This document shows positions 23,208-35,366 of a stretch of DNA of 64,000 bases, one piece after another. The DNA lies in assembly GCA_033239125.1 (NCBI GenBank), contig BSWB01000004.1, positions 126,737,235 to 126,801,234 of the forward strand. Reading direction: 5' to 3'. The stretch is from Fagopyrum homotropicum. Lineage: Eukaryota; Streptophyta; Magnoliopsida; Caryophyllales; Polygonaceae. The position numbers were made by a program, and so were the translations under genes. Below the pieces are notes generated by a model that was given only the letters and a program-made list of their open reading frames with translations, did not search any database and was not told where the DNA came from. Each line of letters opens with the position of its first letter. The first letter of the stretch is position 1.

Positions 23208-24434
23208 AGATTTTAGTTCAAGTGAGGAGAGAGCTTGTAGATAGGAATAAGGAGGGTTGTAAACCATTGGATGAATTTTAAATCAAGGGCTCTCACACGC
23301 TCATCATTAATGGCATTTTTGTAAATTGACTTAAAATTTGGAAAAATACCCTTACGTTCAAAATAGTCATTGGTGTTCATACTTTTATACGTCATTGTTC
23401 ATGTATTTATACATCGGTGTTCATAGTATTTTTATTCATCAAAGTGTCATGTCAATTTATTCTTTTGTGTTTATTTTGTAATGCATAGATGTTCATTTAC
23501 AGTATATAACCACAAAAACTAAAAAAAAAAACTCATCACAAAACGTTAAAACATGATCATAATATGTTATGTATGTGTCAAAGTTATAAATAAGTCATCG
23601 GTGTTCATACTTATATACGTCATTGTTCATGTTTTTATTCGTCAGTGTTCATATTTTTTATGTCATTGTTCGTATAAATATTATAAACTATTTTTCTATA
23701 AGACATTTTGCCGAATAGTTTGCGTGCACACTAAAAGGAGCATATAGATTATTCAATTGGAGCTAATAGACCAACTCAACAAATGTATATACATGTATTT
23801 TTTCAATCAAACTTATCAAACACAAAAATAATTCAAACAAATTGGATTTCGAACACAAACATCAATCATAGTGAAACTTAAAAGAATGAAAATCTAAACA
23901 GTGAGAGTAGAAATTTAAAGAAACAAAACCTGAATCGTCTTGTATTCTCTTTGATTTCACGATTTTTTATGTAATCGATCTCTGAATATTATAAACACGA
24001 TTTGAAAGAAAGGTATAATTTTAAAAATTATAAACATCATATTATAAACACCATAACTCTAAAAAAAATGAATACATACTTGTAAAAAATGAACATCATA
24101 TTTTATTAATACGATTTGAAAGAATAGTATATTTTTCAAAAAAAAAAACTCCGAAAAAATGTTTTAAAAAAATAAAAAAATGAGCAATTAATGTTAAAAA
24201 ATGAAAAGTTAGTACTGGAAAAAAAAATGAATATTTATTGATAAAATATGAACAATGACTTTTTCAAAAATGAACACATACTTATAAAAATATGAACACC
24301 GATTTTTATTTACAAAAAGAAAATCTGGGAAAAAAAAAAAAAAAAAAAACGGTGACGTAGCATGCCACATGTTACCACCGAAGCTCTCCTCATTCCTATC
24401 TGCAAGGGTCCTGTTCACCGGAACAGGACCCTAT
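23208..24434. mobile_element. Nested element with about 48-bp terminal inverted repeats
   Basis: Read inward from both sides, the ends align base for base: TATAG, six variable bases, GTTC, then CTTGTAGATAGGAATAAGGAG on the left and CTTGCAGATAGGAATGAGGAG on the right. Both ends abut TA repeats, so the target was probably TA. The internal sequence has repeated GTGTTCAT / ATGAACA words and A-runs but no transposase. The family is not identified. Confidence 0.6.
24405..24432. other. Perfect hairpin at the end of a nested element
   Basis: AGGGTCCTGTTC and GAACAGGACCCT are exact reverse complements separated by ACCG: a 12-bp stem with a 4-nt loop inside the right terminal repeat. The left terminal repeat does not have it. 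Confidence 0.85.
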
Positions 24435-24452
24435 ATATATTTATATATATAT

Positions 24453-24738
24453 AGGATGTGGTTCCCATGAGAACACCCCTAACGTGAGAACATGAGAACA
24501 ATCGTACACCGTTGGATGTGAGTATTAAGGGTTGAGATTTAGAGTAGATATCAAAAATAATAATAAATACGAATAATAATAATTAGGAATCCAACAATAA
24601 CTACGAATAATCCACTCAACCAACAATAACTACGAATAATACATTAAACGATATGGCACATTCGTAACAAAACTGATAATAATTACGAATCTGTTCTCAT
24701 GTTCTCACGTTAGGGGGTGTTCTCATAGGATCTATACT
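24453..24738. mobile_element. MITE with about 40-bp inverted repeats in a TA tract
   Basis: The left arm TTCCCATGAGAACACCCC, continuing TAACGTGAGAACATGAGAAC, is mirrored on the right with one extra C. The interior is AT-rich with repeated CTACGAATAAT words. It is flanked by TA repeats on both sides and resembles the MITE at 5383-5631. Confidence 0.7.
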
Positions 24739-25568
24739 CTATATATATATATATAATAAAAATATATAATTATAGCTTTAAATTTAAAATGAGTTTATGT
24801 TGGAATGGGATACCCACCTTTAAATTCTGAAATCAACTTCTTCTCTAGAGTTGGAATGAGTCATTTCATGGAATCATTCTCATTCCGATTTCAAACCTTA
24901 CCAAACACGAGGTATTGATATTACTCATTCCAATTCCTGATTCCATGAGAATCATACCAAACGAGCCCTAAATGCTATTACATAGTTGGACCAAAATTTT
25001 CACAACTTAAAAATTGAAGCTGATTTTGGTAACTACCTCAAGAAGTGAGGTTATTTTGTGTAATTTCCGCCTTTTTTTTTGGTAGAAATGATGTTAAATA
25101 ATGATTTTGTTACCGGAGTAGAAGCGAAAAAAAGGCTTATCTAGTCACCGCGGGGTTCTCTTCTTCCTCATTTTTCTGCAACTGCTTCACTCTCACGCGC
25201 GGATCTGGTGCCGTCCCAAACCAGGTGATTCCTTCTCCACTATCCCTTTCTTTCTTCCCGTTAGATCCCTTTCCATGGCTTCTTCTATTTTCACTTTACA
25301 TGTCCGTTCGCATTACAACTCGGGAAAACACTTTTATCTTATCTTTTACTAGCTTCTTTCATGAATTGCGTACCTTGCTTTGTTGTTTTTCGCCTCCGGT
25401 TTCGTTAACTGAATTGCTCGAATGGGAACTATTTACTTAGCACTCGGCTTCTTTTTTAGTTTGTGACTGATGAATACATTGCTTATTTTGTTTATTTCTG
25501 AACTACAACGGAATTGATATCGTCCAAATTTCACCGTGCAGTGGAAGTACAAGAAGCAAAATTCTGAA

Positions 25569-28500
25569 ATGAGTTATTGTTGCAATTTGTCTCCGAGCTT
25601 GCATCTTAACGTCAATGGTTCATCTCAGATGAACAACCACGCCAACCCTCGTTATTTGGTAAGATTGCTTTGTATTTTAAGTTACGCATGCTCAATAGTC
25701 GATATAGGTTTATGGAATCCCTGACATGTAGGAAATTGTTTGAGTTCAATAAAAGACCATTTAATAAGCTTTTGAAGGCATGGAACACCTACTCGAACCA
25801 CCATAAAAGCTCGTTTTTGTGCAGTAGATAGTCTTTGGAGTAGGTGGAATTTCTTTCGTTCAAATTTAAATTCCTCTACCAAGTTAGGCATAATCTTAGT
25901 ATAGATGTTCTTCTGATCTTTAAAGTTACCAAAGAGATAAAAATGTCTGTACTTTCCAAATTTGAGAATTTCATGATGTTTGTCTGGTGTATTTTTGTAA
26001 ATCATTCCCACCAACTACCAGTTTTGTTTTTTTAACCTTGGTTCATTGGATTGAAGTCACTTCAAGCTGAACTTTTGCTTAATAGGGTCATGGAAGCCCG
26101 GCGCTAAAGTGATGTGATTTGTCTTTGGCATACTTTGAAGGAACCATATGAAACTTCATTACATGCATTTTTTAGGGAATGAAAAATGAGGAAAAAAATG
26201 TGTACAAGAGCCTCATCTATGTCTCTACTATGTGTTCAAAATTCAGGAGTCGGGACAATTAACATATAATACGAAACTCAATAAAATATCATGTCTGACC
26301 TTCTAAGCTGACGGAATTTCTCACCTTCCTAGTTACAGATAAAAGTTATCAGTTTCTTTGTTGAAACCAGAATATGTTTATTATGTGCTATCATCAATAT
26401 TTTATACATGTATGTTAATAATCTCTCCTCCTGTTATTGATCCAGAGAAAAGGGAAGCAGTATTCATGTAGAAGACTCTCCAAAGTTGTAGCTTATTACG
26501 GCCTGAAAACCCCTCCGTACAACCTTGTAAGTGCTCATTACTATCCAAGTTTTACACTCGAAAATTGAGCATCTTACTGGCTGGTATTGATGAACAAGAA
26601 AACGAAAGAACTGGTATCATCTTCTCAATGTGATAGTAGTTACTTCGTTTGGTTGGTCTTTGTAGCAAGACGAGCATCTTAAAATCATCTAAGAAACCTC
26701 ATGATTCAAAGTTCAAGCCAAGAAAGGGGAAAAAAGCAAAGTTGACAATTTTTTGGGCTTTCAAGGCATTTCAATGTTAGTCCGCCTTGTAATGTTAATT
26801 GATGCAAGGATACATGGGCTTTATTGTGCCAGCCAATTACTCTGCTGTTACTATCCTTAAATACATCATCTATCCCATTTCCATCGTCAATATGTTGTGA
26901 TGCCCAAGTTTTCCGGCTTTAAAGCACTACAAAAAGAAAGTCATTGGGTTTAAAGTGAATTTTAATGTTAAGATTTCCAGTGTAGACTGGAAATGTTGGA
27001 ATTTATATGTAATTCAGCAAGTTCTTTGCAGTTCTTCACATTATATTGCTAATAGTGCTGCTTTATAAAGCTGATTCTTGGTGATGCAGGATGCTCTAGA
27101 GCCATATATGAGCAAAAGGACACTTGAAATGCACTGGGGGGAGCATCATAGAGGATACCTTGAAGTTTTGAATAGGCATTTAAGCAAAGATGATGTACTG
27201 TATGGTTACACCATGGATGAACTTGTCAAAGTAACCTACAACAATGGCAATCCACTGCCTGAATTTAATGATGCTGCCCAGGTGTGTTGTTGAGGTTGGT
27301 ATAGAATGACTATAGTCGAAGTATATATTGGCTCCATCTTTGATTGTAGATTGTGGTCACTCATTTATCTCATTTCATCCAGCAGGCTATTCTGTTGAAT
27401 GTGTAGCCTTCATTTCTGCATTTTATCTATGCCATTCCCGATCATTGATCTCTGTAACATCTTGAGTTTAATCTAGTATTACCAAGCTAAACTGCCTCAT
27501 TACAATATTTGTCATATATATGATTATTGCTAAACCAAATAAAGAGCTCGGTCTTGTCTATGTCCATATAGGCTCATATTGAGATTGTGATACGGTTGGC
27601 AAATAATATTCCATAAATTAAGAAATTATATCTATTTGGTTTAGGATAGTTTATATTTTCTAGTTTATAGCTTCGATATATTTTAGAATCATAGCTTAAT
27701 CATCTTCCCTTTGCTTATTCATCTTTATTTATTATTAGGATATACTTTTTATCGTGCCGGCAGCCTGTATATTCAATTTTATTGAAGGATAAGCAAATTA
27801 TTATCAAAAGGAGCTTAACGTTAAACGCAGAGGGTTTTTATATGTTAAATCTAGAAGGAGGCTCTATCAAGAACGAGGGTACATCCATCTATCCTGTTTT
27901 CACGTGTCTATATCTGAGATTCGATCCTATTTCTGGGGCTGTAACAGGTTGTCAGTGGAAGATATTGGGTTAAACCTAACCTCACTTGCCCTTTAACCTC
28001 ATCATCATCTCTTGACCTTTCTGAAGAAAAAAAGTAGGGAAAATGTCAACACCTGTTGCTATAAGTAATAAGTAATCATTGCTACAGGCTTCTTTGCTTT
28101 GTGATCTATGTGTGAACAAGAGACTTTAAACTGAGAAAAATATCTAGAAGTACATTTTGTCGATAAGTTGCAAAGTGCTCAAAGAAGTTTGCAAAGCTAT
28201 AAGGATAGTGCAAGACAAGACTTCGTAATATATAAATAAGCTTAGACTTGCATGTTTTTAAGCATTATCCGTTAGAAAAACCGCTCCCATGGACCTTAGG
28301 AAGTTAAATACAATTCAAAAAGGATGCAATGTATCATAACTTTCTTTCACTTCTTATACTCTAAATTTAGCAGTTCTCACCAAGAAAAGTTTAATATTGT
28401 TAAGGTCCATGGTTTTCAAGGATCACTTTAACTGATAGCTGAGTTTTGGCAACAAGAAAGACACTTCAACTGACGTCTGTAACTTTCAAGGTTTGGAATC

Positions 28501-29553
28501 ATGACTTTTTCTGGGAGAGCATGGAGCCTGGTGGTGGGTACTCGCCAACACTCGGCCTTCTTCACCAAATTGAAAAGGACTTTGGTTCCCTTAGCAATTT
28601 AAAGGAAAAGTTCATCGAGGCAGCCATCACTTCATTTGGCTCTGGATGGGTTTGGCTTGTTTGTAAGTCTTTCATCTATGCCTCTCAATGTATGCCATAT
28701 CATTTTTGCATGTTTTCAATTTTGTTTTCTGCGGAAGCTTGATAATTGATGCTAGGGGAAGGGAAAATGTTTAGTAAATCATGTTAAAAAAAAAGTTGAT
28801 CCTGTTTTCCTTTTATAAGGTTAAGCAGTTAGATGATAAAGGGACAACGACACCAAAGAAATTAAGGTTTCATAAAGCCATCTTGATATTGTATACCAAC
28901 TACCAAGAAGTTCAGCTCTTTAGTTATCTATGTAAAAGGTTGAATTACAGGAAACAGATTATATGCATTACATGGCTAGATGACTTGAGACTTGAGAGTA
29001 ATTGTAAAACAATGATTCTTCTTCTTACGAGATGTTTTGTTATTGTCAATGCTTAGTGAAGAGAACTGAAAGGCGTCTTGCAGTGGTTAAGACATCAAAT
29101 GCAGTCAACCCCATTGTTTGGGATGATATTGTAAGTCCGAAGATATCTGTTTTTGTATATCCTTGTGCCATTTTCTCATTTCCAGATCTAATCCTTAGCT
29201 TTCTCGTGCAGCCGATTCTATGCCTGGACATGTGGGAGGTACACTTTCTCTAACACAACATTCACAAAACAAAACACATTAACGGACACATTCTCATATT
29301 CTTCTGGTTTTTGTCTTGCAGCATGCTTATTATTTAGATCACAAGGTAACTGTCACTATAATCTGGTGCTTTGCTGTGGTTTTCATACTATAATGATTTT
29401 CTAACAATCGTCAATACTCTTGAGCAGAATGACAAAGCAAAGTACGCGACCACATTCATGAACCATCTGGTATCATGGCATTCTGCAACAGCACGCCTGG
29501 CTCGAGCTCAATCCTTTGTGAATCTAGGAGAGCCGAAAATCCCAGTAGCTTGA
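25569..29553 (+). CDS. FSD3: Plastid iron superoxide dismutase FSD3 (8 coding exons, 261 aa)
   Basis: Converts superoxide to hydrogen peroxide and oxygen. FSD3 in Arabidopsis is also a nucleoid component associated with the plastid-encoded RNA polymerase. Coding exons: 25569-25658, 26446-26526, 27090-27281, 28491-28662, 29057-29130, 29212-29238, 29322-29345, 29428-29553; all phases close. A non-coding first exon probably ends at 25224 (CCAG/GTGATT). The first 45 or so residues are Ser/Asn/Arg-rich, like a plastid transit peptide. AYYGLKTPPY, DDIPILCLDMWEHAYYLDHKND and the C-terminus FVNLGEPKIPVA are FSD3-like rather than FSD1- or FSD2-like. Metal ligands expected from the family are present: His72, His125, Asp209 and His213. 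Gln121, before VWNH, is the residue typical of Fe enzymes. The length fits the family (about 263 aa in Arabidopsis, from memory). A PIF-like element ends about 170 bp upstream of the likely first exon. Confidence 0.95.
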
Positions 29554-30876
29554 AATTCTCAGTGTAACATCTCTTTCTCTATTGCAATAATGAACTATTC
29601 AATATAGACTTGTGATTAGACTCTAACGCCAAACATTTGCTTCTGCAGGGACTGTGGAGAAGGCAAACTGCAGAAGACAAACCCAACAAACTTGAAACAT
29701 CAGTATTATTATTCTATCTTCCAATCATAAAGGGGACTAGCTGCTCTCTGAAAATTTTGCCGATTTTGGTTTACCTGAATTTTGGTCCATGCTTGAACCT
29801 TTTTCTTTGTTGTTTTCCTTCCTATCCCTATTCCTCACATGTGATCCTTAGCCTTAGATCTTTATATCACTTCAGCACATGCTATTTCTTTTCAATTATC
29901 ATTTAAGGGTGTATTTGTTTGAATATGTTTATAAGCTAGTATGTGTTCAAATTGGGGTTTTAGTCGAAGATAAACACTAATATTTTGTTTGATTGTCAAA
30001 AAGGTTAGGACCCATGTGACAGAGATGTGACCAGGAAAGACTTAAGGTTGGTGTTTGCTTATCAAAAAGGTTAAAACCCATGTTATACAAACTTCTAGCA
30101 TTCTAATGCTAATTATGAGAAATGAAATGCAATACATTATACTAATTTTGGTTGTACTGACTGTCCACAACTTCATTTACCGTTCATCCTGTAGGAACCC
30201 TGTAATACTTTAGTTAAACTGCATGCATAATAACGATAAGGGTCATATGTTGAGCAAAGTCGAGATTGAAATCTCTTTCCTTAATTCCTCGTATTACGAC
30301 GGTTACCGGTGTTTAAAAATATCATGATACAATTGTTGTTCGAATCCGGCCTCGTAATTTACCGGAAGCTTGCAAACCATTGTTAGTGCTTTGCACTCTC
30401 GAGAGAAGGAAGCTCGGAAGCTGAGGAAGAGAAGAAGTGAATGGGAAGATAAAATGAGGAGAGTGAAGGCTGTATTTAGAGAGGAGCTGATGGAGGTTGT
30501 TACAGATCTGGGTCCATGAAATTCGGAGCCCATTGACAGACCCAAAACGGAGGGCAATCTGATCCACACAAAGACCGCGATTTTAGGAGTCAAAGGAGGG
30601 CTCAATTGTTGTCCCCAAATTAAGAGTCAACAACTGCCCAACAACCCCCTATTTCCGGATCCGTTGGACTGGAGTCTGGATACCCGTTTGACTGATCCGA
30701 TGGAATGCGAAGATGGGTATGGCCCAAGCCTTCCTCATCTTGAACTCTGAGTTGGGTCGGCCCAAAAATAATATAGGTGGTCAGCCCACATTACATCTAG
30801 GTCCGCCCGTCTCGTTGCAGCTCAGCACGGTCACGAGCGCGGCGCGGCGCGACCTGTTTTCCCTTGTAGCGGAAGG
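29554..30876. other. FSD3 3' flank and spacer
   Basis: No supported gene. The first few hundred bases probably include the FSD3 3' UTR. The region at 30300-30600 has overlapping frames on both strands, with no recognisable family; they may belong to the gypsy remnant that follows. Confidence 0.4.
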
Positions 30877-31980
30877 TCAATCACTAGATAAGGGCAAGAG
30901 TAATCCAAGAAGTGTCAATTGCAACCACAACCCTGCATCACCTAGGTCGAGAGTGACCTGATTTCCCTTGTAGTGGAAGGTGACCATGTTAGAATATCCG
31001 TCGTAGAGAACTTGATGGTCATACATCCAAGGGCGTCCGAACAACAGACGGCAGATGCCCATTGAGATGACATCATCAAAAACCGTGTTGGAGAAGACAC
31101 TGATGGAGAAGTTGATTGTTACCTGATGAGATATTTGTACCTTTTGGTCATTATTAAGTTAATTAAGTTTGTATGGGATGGAGTGAGGTTCCGTTGGAAG
31201 GTGGAGACAATTGACAACTTAGGCATTGATGATGTTGTCAGTTGAATAACAATCGAAAATCATTGAGCATGTTTTTCCAACAATGATGAATCGAGTGTGG
31301 AATAAGATATGCCTCACGGATAAAGCTTGCGACAACTCAGTATTGAGGACCTCAAGGGGGTGAGAAGGCATTTACCGGGAGTAGAATCAATGTAGACGAC
31401 CTTAGAAAGATTAAGTAGTTTGGAGCAACGAGCCACGATGTCTACAACCATGTTAGCGGGAGAAAGTGGTTAAGAAGAAGGGCCACAATGTTAGAATGGG
31501 TAGTGTTTGGAGCTGGAGGATGATAACATATTCCCTTGTATAATCATCGTGACTTTGTTGGAGGTGTTAATTGGCAAAGGTTTCTTTGGACGGTCATAGT
31601 TTTGGTGATCATCGTAGTCCTTAACATCAATGAAGACTCTTGTTCCTAAAATCTATAGCAATGTGGCCTCGTTCCCGGAAATTATAGTAGGTGACATCTT
31701 AAGGAGAAACTTCACGGGGAACGGGAGTACAAGGTGCAAGAGATGAATATGGGTCAAGGGAAGGATCGAGAATAGTGTGGGGTGGAGGAGTAGGGACCTT
31801 GCTTGAATGAATTTTGCCTCCGGGCATGAACCAGTCATAAGGTGCAGGAATTGGGGACCAATTATAAAGCGTGGAATTATATTGAACAACACATTCGTGT
31901 GATATAAAGCAAAAAAGGCAATTTGATACCGTGTTGTGGTGATAGGATATGCAAGCTTACAAGGTAGGTTGGTGATCAAC
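30877..31980 (-). pseudogene. Ty3/gypsy gag-protease fragment
   Basis: On the minus strand, 31062-30877 reads MGICRLLFGRPWMYDHQVLY, then DGYSNMVTFHYKGNQVTL. This is the familiar end of gypsy protease and start of the pol linker (CRLLxGRPWxYD). Further upstream, about 31680-31640, a knuckle-like stretch reads TYYNFRERGHIAIDF, in which two zinc-binding Cys have become Tyr and Phe. Frameshifts and stops separate the parts and no reverse transcriptase follows. The element is dead. Confidence 0.65.
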
Positions 31981-32459
31981 TGGAGAGGATGGTAACTTCT
32001 TAGATTTCAACAATGGTTTGGTCCATGAGCGGGTGCATCTCATTGTAAACTCCTCATGATATGATTTGAGGTGTGCCTGTCAAGCTTTTCATGTGCAACA
32101 TCTCAATAAAACTGATATTTTCATTGTTGTGGTTGATTTGAAAAATGCACGAACACTACTTTGAAGCTTTTTCGAAGTTTAAGATAAGACTAACTCCGTC
32201 TTTTTGACCTTAACAAAAGGTCAAAAAGGGCAACAAAGAAGAAGATAAGGCTAACTCAGTAAACAAGGAACAATAGAATTCAAAGAATAAGATAAGGCTA
32301 ACTCAGTACACAAAGAATAAGATGAGGCTAACTCAATTTACATAGATGATTCTTATGAAAATCAAAGAATAAGATAAGGCTAACTCTGTCTTTTCAACCT
32401 TACAAAAGGGCAACAAAAAAAATGACATATAACAAGGAACATCAGATGGTGCAAGTCCA

Positions 32460-32860
32460 TCATGGGTATCGCTAAGTAAATTTTGATGACTCAAAACATA
32501 CTAATGGCGGTTGTGCCTATGGTTTTATCATATGTGATCAAAATGCAACAATGATATCCTCTGGCATGGGACAATGTGGATTAACGTTCACCATCCATGT
32601 TGAAGTGTATGCACTTAATTAAAGAGGTTCTTCTCAAGGCTCGTGAAATGGGAATCAACCTTAATGTGATCGAATGAGGCAACCTCTCCATTATCAATTA
32701 TCAATCAATTGTGAAAACCTTTGTTGGATATTGATCTTGTTATCTCGAATATCTTGTATTTACTATCTATTTTCTCGTAGGTACATACTCATCGTATATT
32801 TAGGAAAGTCAATGGTGTCGTGGACAAATTCGCATCACTAGGTCATGAAACCCCTTTACC
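32460..32860 (+). pseudogene. RNase H-like (RVT_3) domain remnant
   Basis: The plus strand reads NGGCAYGFIICDQNATMISS, then FTIHVEVYAL, AREMGINLNVIE and, near 32784, HRIFRKVNGVVDKFASLGHE. The order and spacing match the plant RNase H-like domain (DGxxxGxGxIIRD...AExxAL...VExD...R..N..AD.LA..G). It is interrupted by stops. It is not one of the array units at 9-21 kb: it is longer at the C-terminal end and diverged. Confidence 0.55.
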
Positions 32861-33845
32861 GATGGAACGGTATGTCTGAAAGTCGAAGTTCTCATCTGAA
32901 AGGATGCCTTAACATGATTGACTAGTAGACATTGAACTTTCCTTTCCCCTTACCTATTGTATAAAAAAAATCTAGAAGAAACAAGTATATACGAAGCTCT
33001 AACACGTGAAGCGGGAATAAGCCTACGGTGCACCCTTGAATTCATAATTTGGTAGTTAATTGAATATCCACCTTTATAAATTGTCACGAGAATAACAATA
33101 AATAAATATTTTATAAAAAAAAACATATCGAAGAGTAAAAGGAGAGATGAAGAGATAACTAGAGTCAAATGGTCGCATAGAGAGTTGATTGTGAGCTCAA
33201 TGAAACAAATATGTCACACTCTATGGCATATTTAGAGAGCAATGGCAATAAATTTTTTCTAATAAAAATTTAAAATTTTATATTTGAAAATTTATATTTG
33301 TCTAATTCATAATGAACATTTTTTAGTCCCACCAAGATAAAATTTCAAATAAAGAAAATCTCGGATAGGTATTTAAAATACGAATTAATTAATAGTTAGA
33401 TATATTTTTTTATTAATGAAATTTCAAACAACAAATCTCGAAAACTACAAGCTTCCAATTTTGAATGTTTGTTTGGAGATTTTAAACAAAAATGGTTATA
33501 ACTTAAATCGAAAACTACAAGCTTCCAATTTTGAAGAATTGATACACACGGTACACACTAAAAACATATGTGAGTTTTTGTTTTGAACTTTCATATTGGA
33601 TTGAGTGTATTGATGTAGTTGATTTATTTACCTGATGATGTAAAGGGCCGGGTTATCCCCGTGTTTTAACTACTTATTCTTTTTTTTTATTTAATAAAAG
33701 CGCGTCCAAATGCGCCGGAAACTACTTACTCTTCTTCCCACAAAAAAAAAACATATGTGAGTTGTGATATTTCAAATATTTGCACCATAAAGCCCCACAA
33801 CAAATCTTCCTAGACATTGATGATGTATATGTATATGTATATGTA
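32861..33845. other. AT-rich spacer
   Basis: No gene seen. A short direct repeat (AAAACTACAAGCTTCCAATTTTGAA) occurs near 33440 and 33510. A TGTATA/TATGTA run lies at 33825-33847. Confidence 0.4.
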
Positions 33846-35117
33846 TGTTGACGTTGGGTTGCCTTTGGCATCTTAGAAGAGAAGCTGATCGAACGAGAGA
33901 TCGAAGGAAAGCAGAAGATCGCCCTTCTACATTGTTGCCGCCCCCGCGCCCTGTCAGTGCCGCCCCCGCGGCTGAGGTTTGTCACCGTCCCTGCGGCTGT
34001 GAGCCACCATTGTCGCCGCTTGTCACCGCTTCTGCGCCTTTCTGTTTTCTCAGGTGTGTCTTTGTCCAGGACATACCAAGTGTGGTATGTGTCCTTCCTT
34101 TCCTTATGGTTATAGTTTGGGAGTGAGGTTATTTTAGTGTTGTTATGATGAGATTGATGATGTATACGTTGAGGAATGTCTTATGCATCTTTGAGTTATG
34201 TTTAGATATTGAGGTTTAATTTATGGGTTATGATCTTGTATGATCTTGGAGTCTAGGAGGTGGAATCTCCTAGCCTTAATAGCGTTTGATATTGTGTGCC
34301 TTGCTTATGCAGACACTGATCGTTTCCTAGAGGGGAAATTGTGACCACGCTTGTATAGGACTACCTTGTGACAAGTAAGTCCTTTGGACTTACTTAGTTG
34401 GCGTTTATGAGTTTTAGTGATCGTAATAGTGGTGTGTATGCATATGAATGTTGCATTGATAACCTAACCGGACTAGGACGACCATATATGTTTTTAATTG
34501 GCTCAAGTGTATGATAAGGGGCGGTGATAACTTGTCTAGCTCAAAATGGGGCGGCTAGGGGGTTCTTTGCGACCATTCCACCAGGTGGTGATGATTGGAA
34601 CCAATTCCAAACCTGTGTGGTGAAAAGGGACGGAGGCAAAGTAGTTCTACTCCTCATATCACACCAAATGAATTAGTAATGGTATAACGTAATGTAGATA
34701 ATAATAGGATGATGTGTGTGAGCATTGCATATTGTGATGTGATTATGTGTTTATATGTGCTATTACTATTATTCTTATTCATGAATTGTTAGCTAATGGT
34801 TTCATACAGTGTTGTAGATGCTTTGCAGGATAGGAGGACTGCAGAGTGATCTGGTGGGGTGATAAGCCGAGGGCTTCCGTACATTAGGACGTGTATGAGT
34901 TTTGGGGATGTTTGTATATGTTTGATGTTGCCGTTTTGTATTCGGCTGTGGTGTTGTATATATTTTGATATATGATTATACAGTTTTATGAATTTGGTTT
35001 TATATTTATTTGTGCCTTGTTGTAAGGTCCAGTGAACTTGTTATCGGGCTAGGGTCAAGATCCATTGTGAGATTCTAGCCTGTAGCGCCCCGAGTCTCGC
35101 GAATTTGTGGTGTTACC
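33846..35117 (+). mobile_element. Probable solo LTR related to the gypsy LTR at 3.9-5.1 kb
   Basis: It shares ordered blocks with 3860-5124: AAGTCCTTTGGACTTACTTAG, ACCGGACTAGGA, CAAGTGTATGATAA, ATTTGTGCCTTGTTGTAAGGTCC and CCATTGTGAGATTCTAGCC, ending GTGGTGTTAC near 35115. The G/C-rich early part has GCCGCCCCCGCGGCTG. No primer site or gag follows, so it appears solo. The exact ends and target duplication could not be fixed. Confidence 0.55.
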
Positions 35118-35338
35118 CCATTGTCCGAAACACAACGAGTTTACATGCTTTGGTATACAAATATCACGCGCCATTTCATTTTCCTAACATGGCTAAATTC
35201 AACGGGATATTATCATCCGCCAGACCAAATTTATACATAATGATAAGCAATTCTGATATTTTTTCTAAGCATTTATAATCAAATTTCTCACATTCTCTAT
35301 AATTTTTAATAGTAGGGACAATACGTAACCGATGTAGG

Positions 35339-35366
35339 AGCGCGCGCGCGGGGGGGGGGGGGGGGA
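35339..35366. repeat. (GC)n followed by a poly-G run
   Basis: GCGCGCGCGC is followed directly by an uninterrupted run of about 16 G and then ATGGGG. The tract could form Z-DNA or a G-quadruplex; that is inference from composition. Confidence 0.9.

Larger units (their letters stand above)
22667..24968. mobile_element. PIF/Harbinger-like non-autonomous element with nested insertions
   Basis: The left terminus GGGCTCGTTTGGTATGAGTG and the reverse complement of the right terminus, GGGCTCGTTTGGTATGATTC, are inverted repeats. Both are flanked by TAA (22664-22666 and 24969-24971), the 3-bp duplication of PIF/Harbinger elements. Subterminal GGAATCAGGAAT words repeat on both sides. There is no transposase. 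Much of its 2.3 kb is made of two younger insertions (23208-24434 and 24453-24738). Confidence 0.8.

Noticed and set aside
25682..26014. 110-codon antisense frame in FSD3 intron 2
   Set aside because: No family resemblance, no start context or splice signals, and it lies wholly in a normal intron.
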